From a virus, in the IMG/VR virus record IMGVR_UViG_3300010392_000661, positions 1 through 36,518 of that record: a stretch of 36,518 nucleotides of DNA, one strand, 5' to 3'. Shown here in pieces: positions 19,264 to 27,998 of this stretch. The notes beneath the pieces were generated by a model that had not been told where the DNA came from, ran no database searches, and saw only the letters and a list, made by a program, of their open reading frames with translations. Position numbers and translations under genes: made by a program. The first letter of the stretch is position 1, and the number at the start of each line of letters is the position of its first letter.

Positions 19264-19994
19264 CTACGAACGTTTTGCCCTGACGATTCATAAATCATAT
19301 CCTCTAACTCCTGCAAACTCGGCATTTCTAGCGCACGGTACATCCTCAAATGCTCTATGTACTCTTCTTTCTTCACTGCCATATATGTAGGATTGTATTT
19401 CTCAGGACGTGCTTGTACGAGTTTGTACGCCACGTAAGCCACGAGCATGTTCCCCGCATCAGCCGCAATATACGTACTATTAAAATCATCCATTCCTGTA
19501 GCAACGTATCGCACCAAAACCTCTGTCCTGTCTGCGAATAACGTTTGGTCAAGTGCCATTCTGCTAAGGATTATCCGTCTCTTCGCCCTGTCCTCCTTAT
19601 AGTAGTATTCTAAGTTATTCCCTTGTGCACCGTACCCAACGGAAGGAGAACGTCTCAGTGTGTCATCCTCGCCCCTTGTGGTGTCCCTTGTTTTATCAAG
19701 TGGGTCAGTAATTGGGTCAACCAATATGTCGCTTTTAGTAAACGAGAAATACTCCCCGTCTAAAACAATAGAAACATCAATCAATCTCAGTAAATCTTCT
19801 GGGAACGGCACGGTGTTAATTGCCGTAATATCTCTCCATGCCTCTTTGACCTGTGCCCCTGCTTCAAATATCTGAAAGTCGCGCCACCCTTTTAAAAAGT
19901 AAACCGATGCCTCCTTGAAATTCGCTCTCTCGAAGTCCCTTATTTCCACAAGAGCCTCGTCAATGATATTATTTGGTGTTAATACTCCTTTCAT
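19260..19994 (-). CDS. Tail tubular protein A / gp11-like connector, 244 aa
   Basis: The N-terminus (LTPNNIIDEALVEIRDFERANF) followed by a W-R-D-F segment, a central beta region (PFPEDLLRLIDVSIVLDGEYF) and a helical C-terminal half ending in a Tyr/Met/Leu-rich helix resembles gatekeeper/adaptor proteins placed between portal and nozzle. Length and location immediately before the nozzle-like 1123-aa protein match T7 gp11 (tail tubular protein A). It starts 2 nt after the stop of the 213-aa gene and overlaps the next gene by 4 nt. The family call rests on pattern and order. Confidence 0.65.
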   Translation of the reverse strand: MKGVLTPNNIIDEALVEIRDFERANFKEASVYFLKGWRDFQIFEAGAQVKEAWRDITAINTVPFPEDLLRLIDVSIVLDGEYFSFTKSDILVDPITDPLDKTRDTTRGEDDTLRRSPSVGYGAQGNNLEYYYKEDRAKRRIILSRMALDQTLFADRTEVLVRYVATGMDDFNSTYIAADAGNMLVAYVAYKLVQARPEKYNPTYMAVKKEEYIEHLRMYRALEMPSLQELEDMIYESSGQNVRR

Positions 19995-19996
19995 AG

Positions 19997-20638
19997 CTAC
20001 TGATTATTATTGGTCTTATCCACGTAAACTGGCGACATCCATTCTGTCACCATCTGAATAAGAAGGTCATTTCTTCCGTCAGGAACGATCACTTCCTCTG
20101 TGTCTCCGTAAGATGTAAACGCACGGACAATGCCGTAGTCCACTAATCTTATATCCGTGTTCGGTGAATCTCCGATATTCTCTAAAACTATCTGCTTCTT
20201 TGTAGCAATATTACCAAATCTCCACGTGGTCATGTTCATCGCCCCTCCCACTGCCATATTAGCAAAGAAAGAAACGTGTGGTCTATTGGAGTACACAAAC
20301 ACACTCCCGCTTATATTCTTATTCCCATTATTCGTTTGGCTTGGCTGTACATACCATACCCCTTTTCCCTCGCCCACTGAAACCACGTCATCGGATACAC
20401 CGAAGTACCTATAACCGCTTGATTCGGCAACTGGCTGATTGTAATAGTGTTTCACGTAAAAAGCCTCTATCTTCGCCTTTCCTTCCGGTGTCATTGGAAT
20501 CTGTGCAAGTAGAGTGTCAAAAGCATATCCCACAGCCTGAGCAACCCTTTGATAATGTAGGGTTTTTTGGTTGTCTGAAACTGCCTCTGATTTAAGTATA
20601 GAGACGCGCACAAATTCTATTAGTTGCGACTTATTCAT
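19997..20638 (-). CDS. Head-tail/ring-like structural protein, 213 aa
   Basis: The N-terminal 65 residues are helical and include VAQAVGYAFDTLLAQIP; the rest is a beta-rich domain with many aromatic residues (GYRYFGVSDDVVSVGEG, KGVWYVQPS). This helix-then-beta layout recurs in ring/connector proteins of Bacteroidota phages. The start overlaps the end of the 228-aa gene by 8 nt, and the next gene starts 2 nt after its stop. No enzyme motif is visible. The structural role is inferred from position between capsid and tail genes. Confidence 0.65.
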   Translation of the reverse strand: MNKSQLIEFVRVSILKSEAVSDNQKTLHYQRVAQAVGYAFDTLLAQIPMTPEGKAKIEAFYVKHYYNQPVAESSGYRYFGVSDDVVSVGEGKGVWYVQPSQTNNGNKNISGSVFVYSNRPHVSFFANMAVGGAMNMTTWRFGNIATKKQIVLENIGDSPNTDIRLVDYGIVRAFTSYGDTEEVIVPDGRNDLLIQMVTEWMSPVYVDKTNNNQ

Positions 20639-21317
20639 TGTTTATAATATTTTGAGCGTATGCGGCTACATCTTGTCTTTCGGTATTAATACCCAAGTCG
20701 CGTAGGCACATATATGCTATTTCTATTAACTCTTTATCCTCCCACCCCGTTTCAGTACTAGCACCTGCACTGTACTCAGGTTGCAGTGTTATCGCATTGG
20801 TCGTAAATACCACAACAGCGTCAGTTGGGAAAGTATAGTACGAAATGGTAATCGGAGTCAACGTGGACGGATAAACAAGAATCGTGTTCTCTCCCGACCA
20901 CATATAGACAGGATCGGCTGCCGTGGGGGATACAACCGAACTCCCTAGCCTGTCAGCAACTTCGTCAGGCTCTAGTTCATCAAAGCCACGTCCTGTGATA
21001 GATGACGGGTCAATGGCTAACATATATCCTATATTCTTAGCGCTAAAATCGGCAGACCCTCCAACTACGGGTACATTCTCTCGAACAAAGAATGGTCTTA
21101 ATTCTTCTGATAGTTTTCTAGACACACCGGCACCCTTCTGTTCGACAGGTGCGTTCACCTGATATCTCGTTGGTAATCCGAGCTTCATGGCAAATAACTT
21201 CTGGCTATTAGCGTTAATTAAAGTCTGCCACTCGGCTGCCGTGAAGTCCTCGCCTTGGAGGTCTTTGTTGCGTATGGTGTTAACTATGGTTATAATACTG
21301 TCATTTGTAAGTGCCAT
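20631..21317 (-). CDS. Head-tail connector/ring-like protein, 228 aa
   Basis: First gene of the tail/ejection unit. The N-terminal helix region (DFTAAEWQTLINANSQKLFAMKLG) is followed by a beta-rich middle and an acidic C-terminal helix (EDKELIEIAYMCLRDLGIN). The layout and size fit adaptor or ring proteins that bind the portal. A late-class promoter at 21337-21372 gives a leader of about 13 nt, which confirms the ATG at 21317. It overlaps the following gene by 8 nt. Specific family is not recognised with certainty. Confidence 0.65.
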   Translation of the reverse strand: MALTNDSIITIVNTIRNKDLQGEDFTAAEWQTLINANSQKLFAMKLGLPTRYQVNAPVEQKGAGVSRKLSEELRPFFVRENVPVVGGSADFSAKNIGYMLAIDPSSITGRGFDELEPDEVADRLGSSVVSPTAADPVYMWSGENTILVYPSTLTPITISYYTFPTDAVVVFTTNAITLQPEYSAGASTETGWEDKELIEIAYMCLRDLGINTERQDVAAYAQNIINNE

Positions 21318-21336
21318 CTACTTATTTCTTTTAACA

Positions 21337-21372
21337 CAAAGATACACACGAAAATCTTTTACATGAAAAAAG
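21337..21372 (-). promoter_or_regulatory. Late-class promoter CTTTTTT-N21-TATCTTTG
   Basis: On the minus strand TATCTTTG is at 21344-21337 and CTTTTTT at 21372-21366, 21 nt apart. The T-run overlaps the terminator of the 340-aa gene. The predicted start site is near 21330, which yields a short leader for the 228-aa gene and opens the roughly 16.5-kb tail/ejection unit. Confidence 0.75.
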
Positions 21373-21390
21373 GGGAGCAAACGCCCCCCT
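21366..21390 (-). terminator. Rho-independent terminator after the 340-aa gene
   Basis: An 8-bp stem (21371-21378 with 21383-21390, one G-U pair on the minus strand, 4-nt loop) is followed on the minus strand by TTTTTT. It lies about 35 nt past the 340-aa gene stop and abuts the next promoter. Confidence 0.85.
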
Positions 21391-21423
21391 TCTCGCAAAC
21401 AACAAAAATCTAAACGAAGAAAC

Positions 21424-22446
21424 CTATGTCGGTTGGACATATTCTAATTCTAGCTCATCACAAATGAGCGCTACTAATTCCTCTTTCTTGATATTTTTAA
21501 ATTCCCCCGTTAAATCCCTGTATCTCTTTTGTAACGCAGGACGGTCTAATTCTCTCAGAACATCCATTGTAATTTCTTCTTCTTCGCCCATGGCTGAAAA
21601 TAGCCTATCACGCAGCGATGGGTTGCTTCCCACCTCGTCAATAAACACCTGATCCCTGAACTGACGCTCGGATGATTTTAGTGTCATTAGTTTCTCTTCG
21701 TAGTTTCTTCCTGCCATTACCCACCACGCGCTGTCCTTGTAGCCTACAATCCTGTCAGCAATAGCACGTCTGGCTGTGTGAGCAACTCTCCGCACGGTGT
21801 CACCGTCAGTGAGTGCATCAAATCTTTCGTAGTTAACAAACTTGTCTCCTACGGACTGTCCATCCTTTAAGGCATCCAATAGGGCAACTTTTACTTGATT
21901 TGGTTGCATTGTTTCCACACCGCGAACACCAAAGATATCGGCTACTTCTCTCAGTAATCCGTCATTCTTGGCAATAGGCGACTTGCTACCCATGATCATA
22001 AACCTGATATCAGCGTCAGTAGCGATCTCATCCACCTGTCCCTTGGCGTCTGCCTCTTTGTCTTCAATAAAGACATACTTGTTCATTACGGCAGAACGGT
22101 TCTTTAAGAACCACAGGAACTCCACGTCTTTTTCATGTAAGATATCACCATGCCTGATTGATCTGTGGTGGTCTACGTACCCCTTGTTAGTCATTCTGTT
22201 GGCTGACCATCTCCACTGTCCGTCAGCACTGTTTAGTGGCACTTGGAACATCCTAGGACGCTCATAGCCCAAGTTACTACCATCAGATATTTCTCCCTTA
22301 GGGTATAAAATACGCACACGCTTCTCAGTGCCGTCTGCAAAATACTGGTTTCTGATTTCAATGATTTCTTCACGAACAAGTTTCTCGTCCCGCGACAGAC
22401 CATCACCCTTGCTCCAATCAATTAATACGTCATTTCGGTAAATCAT
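21424..22446 (-). CDS. Hypothetical capsid-region protein with HeH/Rho-N-like C-terminus, 340 aa
   Basis: No family is recognised for residues 1-300, which are mixed alpha/beta and charged. The last 45 residues (LDRPALQKRYRDLTG, then KKEELVALICDELEL) resemble the small helix-extended-helix (HeH/LEM/Rho-N/SAP-like) fold used for nucleic-acid or protein binding. The leader contains AAACGAAGAAA one nt before the ATG, the same 11-mer found before the 238-aa and scaffold genes. No TAnnTTTG promoter is seen between the upstream terminator (22465-22492) and the start, so expression probably depends on read-through from the capsid transcript. A second terminator follows the gene. A minor, DNA-contacting virion protein is one possibility; this is inference. 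Confidence 0.7.
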   Translation of the reverse strand: MIYRNDVLIDWSKGDGLSRDEKLVREEIIEIRNQYFADGTEKRVRILYPKGEISDGSNLGYERPRMFQVPLNSADGQWRWSANRMTNKGYVDHHRSIRHGDILHEKDVEFLWFLKNRSAVMNKYVFIEDKEADAKGQVDEIATDADIRFMIMGSKSPIAKNDGLLREVADIFGVRGVETMQPNQVKVALLDALKDGQSVGDKFVNYERFDALTDGDTVRRVAHTARRAIADRIVGYKDSAWWVMAGRNYEEKLMTLKSSERQFRDQVFIDEVGSNPSLRDRLFSAMGEEEEITMDVLRELDRPALQKRYRDLTGEFKNIKKEELVALICDELELEYVQPT

Positions 22447-22464
22447 GTTTCTTCGTTTTCGTTT

Positions 22465-22492
22465 AAAAAGAGTGGGGGACTAAGCCCCCACT
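22465..22492 (-). terminator. Terminator/attenuator after the signal-peptide gene
   Basis: A perfect 8-bp inverted repeat (22471-22478 with 22485-22492, 6-nt loop) is followed on the minus strand by CTTTTT. It starts 4 nt past the stop of the 161-aa gene. With no promoter visible downstream, it probably lets part of the capsid transcript through to the 340-aa gene. Confidence 0.85.
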
Positions 22493-22495
22493 TTA

Positions 22496-22981
22496 TTATT
22501 TGCTTACACCAATCTCGATGTAGTTTACTTTAGACTTTTGCGCCGTAGCAGTACCATCTAACAGAATATTCAAAAACCGATAATTCTTATTAGTGCCATT
22601 GGTGATAACAATAGTTGTATCACTTGACGTACCTGCCCACGTAGCCGTCCCTAAAGAAGAATACGAGTCGTTATAAGAGTACTTCCCTTGCAGCGTAACC
22701 GTCACTGCGGGTGATCCACTCACGCTGTCCAATTTAATACGCAGCTCGTGGTCAAGAGCATCATACAGATTCTCAATGGCTACGTCGTAGTTCCAAAGGG
22801 AATCGTTGTTGGATACAGTGTCAGCGGCAGAACCGTAGTAATACCTGAATGTTACATTGTCCTTAATGTCAAACGTAGTATTAAAATTGCTTTTAACACC
22901 TTTAACAGTCAAGTCTGTGTTCTGTCCATAGCTCACAACCGCGAACAGAATCGAAGCGAATATAATTAATGCTTTTCTCAT
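22496..22981 (-). CDS. Signal-peptide beta protein next to capsid gene, 161 aa
   Basis: Residues 1-19 form a clear type I signal peptide: RK n-region, hydrophobic core (ALIIFASILFAVV) and an SYGQ cleavage site typical of secreted Bacteroidota proteins. The mature part (about 141 aa) is Thr/Ser/Asp/Tyr-rich and beta-like, with VTVTLQGKYSYNDSYSSLG and a terminal KVNYIEIGVSK. It has the best Shine-Dalgarno in the window (AGGAGG at 22996-22991, 9 nt from the ATG) and lies 20 nt after the major capsid stop, so it should be strongly expressed. Its position would suit a head decoration or fibre protein, but a signal peptide implies export. It may instead be a surface or periplasmic factor such as a superinfection-exclusion protein. 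Function unknown. Confidence 0.7.
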   Translation of the reverse strand: MRKALIIFASILFAVVSYGQNTDLTVKGVKSNFNTTFDIKDNVTFRYYYGSAADTVSNNDSLWNYDVAIENLYDALDHELRIKLDSVSGSPAVTVTLQGKYSYNDSYSSLGTATWAGTSSDTTIVITNGTNKNYRFLNILLDGTATAQKSKVNYIEIGVSK

Positions 22982-22990
22982 TTCTACTGC

Positions 22991-22996
22991 CCTCCT
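22991..22996 (-). promoter_or_regulatory. Strong Shine-Dalgarno AGGAGG for the 161-aa gene
   Basis: AGGAGG on the minus strand lies 9 nt before the ATG of the signal-peptide gene. Most other starts in the window lack a recognisable Shine-Dalgarno, as expected for Bacteroidota, so this one stands out. Confidence 0.6.
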
Positions 22997-23001
22997 ATTA
23001 T

Positions 23002-24429
23002 TTATGATCCACCTCCTGCGTCGGCGTCATATTTGATTTGAATAGTCTTGTAGATATGATTCCAAATTGGGATCATGTGAGCAAGAGCATACATACGGTA
23101 TCCGTCGTATCCATTAACAGCAACGTTTGGAAGTCCCTGTACGCCATGTACACCCGGAGACATCATAAACACACGCTGACGGTTTTCACCGTTTCCATTA
23201 GGATAACCCAAAGTCAGGTGAGGAAGTCTCAGCTTGTGCTGATCTCCACCGTCTTGCAGAGTAGCTGCATATTCACCCTGTGTGAACAGGAATCCACGCT
23301 TCTTATAATCATAAGAGCTAAGTCCGAATTTATTAGGATTGGACAGAGAATGAAGTACAGCAACGTTTGTCTGAACACCGTCCAGTTTAATATTGTTTAC
23401 CATGAACCCTACTTCTCCAATTTCGTTCCAATACTTAGTTCCACCCGCGTTGGTTTTCAAGAAGTCGATCATTTCTGTTTCGATACTTGAATTCAGGTCT
23501 GAACCTGCAAACATATCCAATGCTTGGTTTACAACACCCACGTTTTCCAACAGTGGTCTTAACGCACGGAATTTATCTGCACCGAATCCTGTGCCATCCC
23601 AAGTCAGTTCTTGTGCCAAACTTTCCATGATATTGATAAGACCTTCTGCTGACTTAACAGCTTTGGTCGAACCATCTACAGAAGCCTGAGTGATAGAAGT
23701 ATTGGTAATAGGCTGACCTACTAACAGCGCACTGTCAATTTGGTCATCCAATCGGAAGTCCATTTCTCCAATCGAGCGAGTCCACACACCACGTCCACCG
23801 TGTTTCAGTGCGAAATCTTCCCACTCTTCTTGATAAAGAACTCCACCTTCGATACCTACTGTATCTTTCAAGATTCTTTCATTGGTAGTACGGCTGTACG
23901 TACCAGTGCTCATTGGGGATGGTTGGTCTGAACCAAATCCGAATGAACTCGCACCAACAGCTACATACACATCGCTCAATGCGGTTGTGATAGCAGCGGT
24001 AATGTCTGCGAAAGTACCCTTCCAAGCACCTGCTGTTCCAGTAAGACGTAATTCCTGATCTACAGCCTTATTGGTATAAGACGCAGGAATCACAAGGTTA
24101 AACGACGCACGTAAATACGCGTTTGATCCGTCAGTTACATCTGCTGTTACGGTAGTAGCATCTACAGGAGCAGCGTCAAGTGCAATCGACACTTTTACAG
24201 GACGCGTCGGAGCACCCTTTTCAAAAATTGTTATCGTTGGGCTTTTCACACCCATAGTCCTACCCGCCAAGTTAGAGAACGAGCATAATGACAATCCAAT
24301 ACCATAACGATCAATTACCTCCCCAAATGTTTGAGGCTTTAATTCGAGATCGTAAGTAGAACGGAACGTCGAGTTATACCAACTCTGATTGGCAGTTGAC
24401 TCTCTAAAATTACTATTTACTAAAGCCAT
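23002..24429 (-). CDS. Major capsid protein, 475 aa
   Basis: Order (portal, acidic scaffold-like gene, this gene), length and composition identify the major capsid protein, probably HK97 fold. Features include an N-terminal FRSTYDLELKPQTFGEVI segment, a Gly/Ala/Thr-rich central region, the pattern GTKYWNEIGEVGFMVNNI, and a C-terminal region (QRVFMMSPGVHGVQGLPN, then MIPIWNHIYKTIQIKY) like capsid proteins of Bacteroidota podoviruses. It lies 33 nt after the scaffold stop with no promoter between, so both are co-transcribed from 25570-25605. The leader carries only a weak GAG. The call rests on gene order and general resemblance; no search was run. Confidence 0.8.
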   Translation of the reverse strand: MALVNSNFRESTANQSWYNSTFRSTYDLELKPQTFGEVIDRYGIGLSLCSFSNLAGRTMGVKSPTITIFEKGAPTRPVKVSIALDAAPVDATTVTADVTDGSNAYLRASFNLVIPASYTNKAVDQELRLTGTAGAWKGTFADITAAITTALSDVYVAVGASSFGFGSDQPSPMSTGTYSRTTNERILKDTVGIEGGVLYQEEWEDFALKHGGRGVWTRSIGEMDFRLDDQIDSALLVGQPITNTSITQASVDGSTKAVKSAEGLINIMESLAQELTWDGTGFGADKFRALRPLLENVGVVNQALDMFAGSDLNSSIETEMIDFLKTNAGGTKYWNEIGEVGFMVNNIKLDGVQTNVAVLHSLSNPNKFGLSSYDYKKRGFLFTQGEYAATLQDGGDQHKLRLPHLTLGYPNGNGENRQRVFMMSPGVHGVQGLPNVAVNGYDGYRMYALAHMIPIWNHIYKTIQIKYDADAGGGS

Positions 24430-24462
24430 GTTCTAATCTCTTTTTTAATTAATACAACATTT

Positions 24463-25548
24463 TTATCCCAAAATGCGAGACATCTTTTCGTCGTTGCTGA
24501 TCTCCTCCTTACCCGGACGAGTATCTTCACTAAGCGGCTTGTCGTTGTGAATCTCTTTGCGTGTTTCCGATTTCACTTGCTCAGCTAAATCAGCCTTCAC
24601 GCTTTTGATTACTTTGTCGATGTTTTTTAATAGTATTTGGTCTTTTATCATCCCTGCTAATTCCGCACCCGCTTCCTCGCTTGGCGCAATCTGCTTGGAC
24701 ATTACCCAATTCAGAGTGCTTTCTGTAAGCCCGTCTTTCATCTCATCGGTAACAACGAAGTCCACGCCCTCGTCCAACTGTATCTTGTCAATGCTTTTGA
24801 TTAATTCTGGAATAGGTTTCTCCCAAGACTCTTTCAACTGCGTCCTTGCAGTCTCGTAATCTGTTTTGCTCGGAACCTCTATCCCATCGTACAGCTTCGA
24901 TACTTCTCTCTTAGCATCAATAGCATCGACCTTGATTGTAGTTTTCACACCGTCCTCAATATCATCAGTACCGAACTCCGAAATGTCGTACTTATGTAAA
25001 AGGTAATCTTTCGCGTCCTTGCTACTTAACCCCTTATCAACCATAAGCTGTGTTGTCAACGCATCGACATCTGACAAATTATCAATCTCACTTGGAGTTA
25101 AAACAGACAGAGCCTTGATTGCATCCTTGCTCAAATTATCTCCCTGTTTTATTAACAACTGCTGCCTTTTATACTCGTCCTCGTTTAAGAAGTTTGACAT
25201 AGGGTCTAACTTCTCTGTCAGGGATTGGTATTCTGTCAGCTTTTGCGCTGTCTCCTCGTAAGATGATTTTGTCTCATCGTACTTCTCAGCCTTTTCAAAC
25301 AACGTACTAAAAGCGTCTTCGCTTTCAAATTCTTTTCCAAATTTCTTATTAAATGCCGCAAGATCAAACTTTACTTCTTCTTCGGTTTTTTCTTGCACTG
25401 TCTCTTTTTCGGCATCTTTTGTTTCTTTTATTTCTTCTTTCTGTGTCTCTGCGGGTTTTTCTTCCTCTTTGGGCGCCATCCCCGCCGACTCTAAGTCACC
25501 ACGCATAACGGCGTCTTTCTCCTCGTTAGATAATTTCCTGCCTTCCAT
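24463..25548 (-). CDS. Scaffold-like protein, 361 aa
   Basis: Very rich in Glu, Lys, Asp and Ala, low in aromatic residues, and predicted helical with a coiled-coil stretch at about 85-115 (FEKAEKYDETKSSYEETAQKL). The first 55 residues are almost wholly charged low complexity (EEKPAETQKEEIKETKDAEKE). The C-terminus is charged (GKEEISNDEKMSRILG), as in scaffolds whose last helix binds the capsid protein. It lies directly between portal and capsid genes, the classical scaffold position. The leader has AAACGAAGAAA two nt before the ATG, and a late-class promoter lies just upstream. No protease motif was seen. Confidence 0.75.
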   Translation of the reverse strand: MEGRKLSNEEKDAVMRGDLESAGMAPKEEEKPAETQKEEIKETKDAEKETVQEKTEEEVKFDLAAFNKKFGKEFESEDAFSTLFEKAEKYDETKSSYEETAQKLTEYQSLTEKLDPMSNFLNEDEYKRQQLLIKQGDNLSKDAIKALSVLTPSEIDNLSDVDALTTQLMVDKGLSSKDAKDYLLHKYDISEFGTDDIEDGVKTTIKVDAIDAKREVSKLYDGIEVPSKTDYETARTQLKESWEKPIPELIKSIDKIQLDEGVDFVVTDEMKDGLTESTLNWVMSKQIAPSEEAGAELAGMIKDQILLKNIDKVIKSVKADLAEQVKSETRKEIHNDKPLSEDTRPGKEEISNDEKMSRILG

Positions 25549-25569
25549 GTTTTCTTCGTTTTATGTTTA

Positions 25570-25605
25570 CAAAAATATGTTAATATTTTCTTTTTGCTAA
25601 AAAAG
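25570..25605 (-). promoter_or_regulatory. Late-class promoter CTTTTTT-N21-TATTTTTG
   Basis: On the minus strand TATTTTTG is at 25577-25570 and CTTTTTT at 25605-25599, exactly 21 nt apart. No terminator hairpin adjoins the T-run here, which argues that the T-run is itself a promoter element. It drives the scaffold-capsid-161-aa transcript with a leader of about 15 nt. Confidence 0.7.
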
Positions 25606-25607
25606 GT

Positions 25608-27998
25608 CTAAATGCCGCCCTGCCCCGCAGGAAGCAGTCTGTCCTCTTTTTCTTCAATTTGCTGTTGTTCTGCCTGTTGTGGCGGTGCTTGTGGCGGTTG
25701 CTGAATTCCCATCATTGCCAACGCCTCTACCGCAGTCATTTCGTTGTTGCTTACCGCTTGTTCTAATATTGAGTTTCTGCCCTTAATGTTTTCTTTCGCC
25801 AATTCAGCCTCAGTCTCCATTGCCACCTCTTGCTGTTTCTGTTGCGCTTTCTGTTGCTCAAGCATCTGAGTGCCTTGGATGTTTTCTTGCTGCAATCTTG
25901 ACGCCTTAGCCTCTGCTTCCTCTTGTGCTTTTTGGTGTGCAAAGTCAAGTAACAATGCTATTCTCTTATAGCTCTCGCCCGACTCCATCATTTGCTTAAA
26001 TCGCATATAATCAGCTTCGGTAATTCCTACTTTACCATCACGCCCGTTCTTTAGAGACAATGCCAACATTTCTTCCAACGCTCTCTTCTCTTCGTAGGTT
26101 GGTCGTGCGTGTGTCCGAATTCCATACGTCGCATCGTGTCCCTGAGCTATTTTAAGCGTCTCTAAGCGAGTTTCGCCTACGATCTGCTTATATGTGTCGT
26201 AAGCTCTTTTATCGGCGTGTACGACGTGTGACAGCCTCAGACAAGCTGCTCGTGCTACATTTGATTTAAGTATATTGGCTCTTCTTAATACTCCCTTTAA
26301 GATGTCATTCGTACCCATGATGGCAAACTCAGTAACAGCTTTGCCAACTTCGGGAGTAGGTTGAGCGCCCATTGACACAGGGTTAATTCCTGTCAACTCT
26401 TCTATCTGTCGCATGGCTACATCCATTACCTGCAATGCTTCGTTGATAACCGCACCCGCACCACCCTGTAGTTGCTCGATTGGTCTAACCTGTCCCATAT
26501 TCGGTCTACCGGCGACATCGGTTGGTTTAAAGAATAGGTTACCTGTTTGCCTCCAAATCCTAAGTACTTCTTTCGGGTGTAGCTTCTCGTCACCCATTTT
26601 AAGATTAGAAACCGCATCCATATTAATAGCGTAACCATTCATGGCTGCCATTGATAGTCCCTGTTGTAGCTTCATCCACCCGTTCATGTACTGATCGAGC
26701 GAAGGAATTAATCTAGGAACAATAGGTCTGTTGGTTACCTGTACCATGTGAATAGGAAGAACAGGCTCGTTCTTTCCGTCTCGTGCTTGGAACTCACTTT
26801 TACCGTAATCATAAACAATATCAGACCCTATAATCCAATGTACCTGACGTATCATTTTCACGCGAGTCTCAATCTCTTTCTCGCCTTTCTTGAATTTGTA
26901 GTTATTCTTAACAGGCTTGGTTCTTGCCTTGCCTTGACGGTTCTTGTATTGTTTTTCTGTTTTAAAGTCAACGTCCTTCCAATAAACTACAAACACGGGA
27001 ACAATCCATTTGTCCAGCGTGCTGTAATAAATATTCGCAGGGACTTTGTTTTGTTTGTTCCAATCCTCGAAACTTGGATTGCCGTATTGACTTGCGTATG
27101 TTTTTGCCAGTTCCTCTAATCTTTCCACCGGGATGCCCTTTTTGGCTAAGTCAGATATTTTAGTCATATCTACGTAAAACCCGTAATCAGGATTGTTATT
27201 AGAGTCTTGCCTTGAATACTGTACACCCGTGTACTCAGCATCTAAGTATTTCACCTTGACCTGTCCGGTGTACTTATCATACTCGTCCATGACAGCCGCG
27301 TATCCCAAAGTAACAACATCCCTCAGCACCATCTCCACCGTCTGTTCCTCCCATGTGGACTGCTCAAAGACATATTTCAACAGAGACTCCATTGTTTCCT
27401 CATAGCCAAGTTTAAATCCCCCCTCGGCTTCATAAAGATTCAATTCCTCTACGTTTTTCGGTGTATATGCCTTCTCTCCTGTGGGTATTGCAGCGAGAAG
27501 TTTTAGGGAGTCCATTTGCTCTTTATATTTCCCGTCAACATAAGCACCCCACTTCATATTCTCTTTCTCCGCACCCGAGTATTCATCAGTAGCATCTACC
27601 GACACGCGGTTAACCAACTCGACAAGTTTATTAACTATCGAATCCATTACGCGTGGCATGGGAGACTGAATGGTGAAATTTAGGTTAGCATACGCTTTTC
27701 TACGAGCGTAACGAGAATTATTCCTATTAGCTAAACTCTCAAGGGTGTTGTTGTCCGACTCTTTCCCATAGAACGAATCCTCGTAAATACTTTGGTCTTG
27801 GAGTCCGAGTGCGTACTCCCTGTTCCTACGTACGCTGGTATAATAGTCGTGTGATATAAACGTAGACCCCTTGGCAAACAGCCGATAAGTATACTGAGCT
27901 ACCTGTAAATTATACTCTTCGGAGTCTTTGTTTATACTTTTGTCTTCTTTGTCAGGCGCGTGATAATCGCCATCCTTATACTTGTCTGCCAATATCAT
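25608..27998 (-). CDS. Portal protein, 796 aa
   Basis: Gene order (after the large terminase, before scaffold and capsid) and size point to the portal. The N-terminal half contains YTSVRRNREYALG and a helical region with SPMPRVMDSIVNKLVELV; the middle is mixed with KVKYLDAEYTGVQYS. Residues from about 683 on are a Gln/Glu/Ala-rich coiled coil ending in a PPQAPPQQ tract. The frame is open further upstream to a GTG at 28031, but the -7 promoter element (28018-28025) lies between the two, so transcription would begin after that codon. The ATG at 27998 is therefore chosen, with a leader of about 13 nt. It would form the dodecameric DNA gate at one capsid vertex. Confidence 0.82.
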   Translation of the reverse strand: MILADKYKDGDYHAPDKEDKSINKDSEEYNLQVAQYTYRLFAKGSTFISHDYYTSVRRNREYALGLQDQSIYEDSFYGKESDNNTLESLANRNNSRYARRKAYANLNFTIQSPMPRVMDSIVNKLVELVNRVSVDATDEYSGAEKENMKWGAYVDGKYKEQMDSLKLLAAIPTGEKAYTPKNVEELNLYEAEGGFKLGYEETMESLLKYVFEQSTWEEQTVEMVLRDVVTLGYAAVMDEYDKYTGQVKVKYLDAEYTGVQYSRQDSNNNPDYGFYVDMTKISDLAKKGIPVERLEELAKTYASQYGNPSFEDWNKQNKVPANIYYSTLDKWIVPVFVVYWKDVDFKTEKQYKNRQGKARTKPVKNNYKFKKGEKEIETRVKMIRQVHWIIGSDIVYDYGKSEFQARDGKNEPVLPIHMVQVTNRPIVPRLIPSLDQYMNGWMKLQQGLSMAAMNGYAINMDAVSNLKMGDEKLHPKEVLRIWRQTGNLFFKPTDVAGRPNMGQVRPIEQLQGGAGAVINEALQVMDVAMRQIEELTGINPVSMGAQPTPEVGKAVTEFAIMGTNDILKGVLRRANILKSNVARAACLRLSHVVHADKRAYDTYKQIVGETRLETLKIAQGHDATYGIRTHARPTYEEKRALEEMLALSLKNGRDGKVGITEADYMRFKQMMESGESYKRIALLLDFAHQKAQEEAEAKASRLQQENIQGTQMLEQQKAQQKQQEVAMETEAELAKENIKGRNSILEQAVSNNEMTAVEALAMMGIQQPPQAPPQQAEQQQIEEKEDRLLPAGQGGI

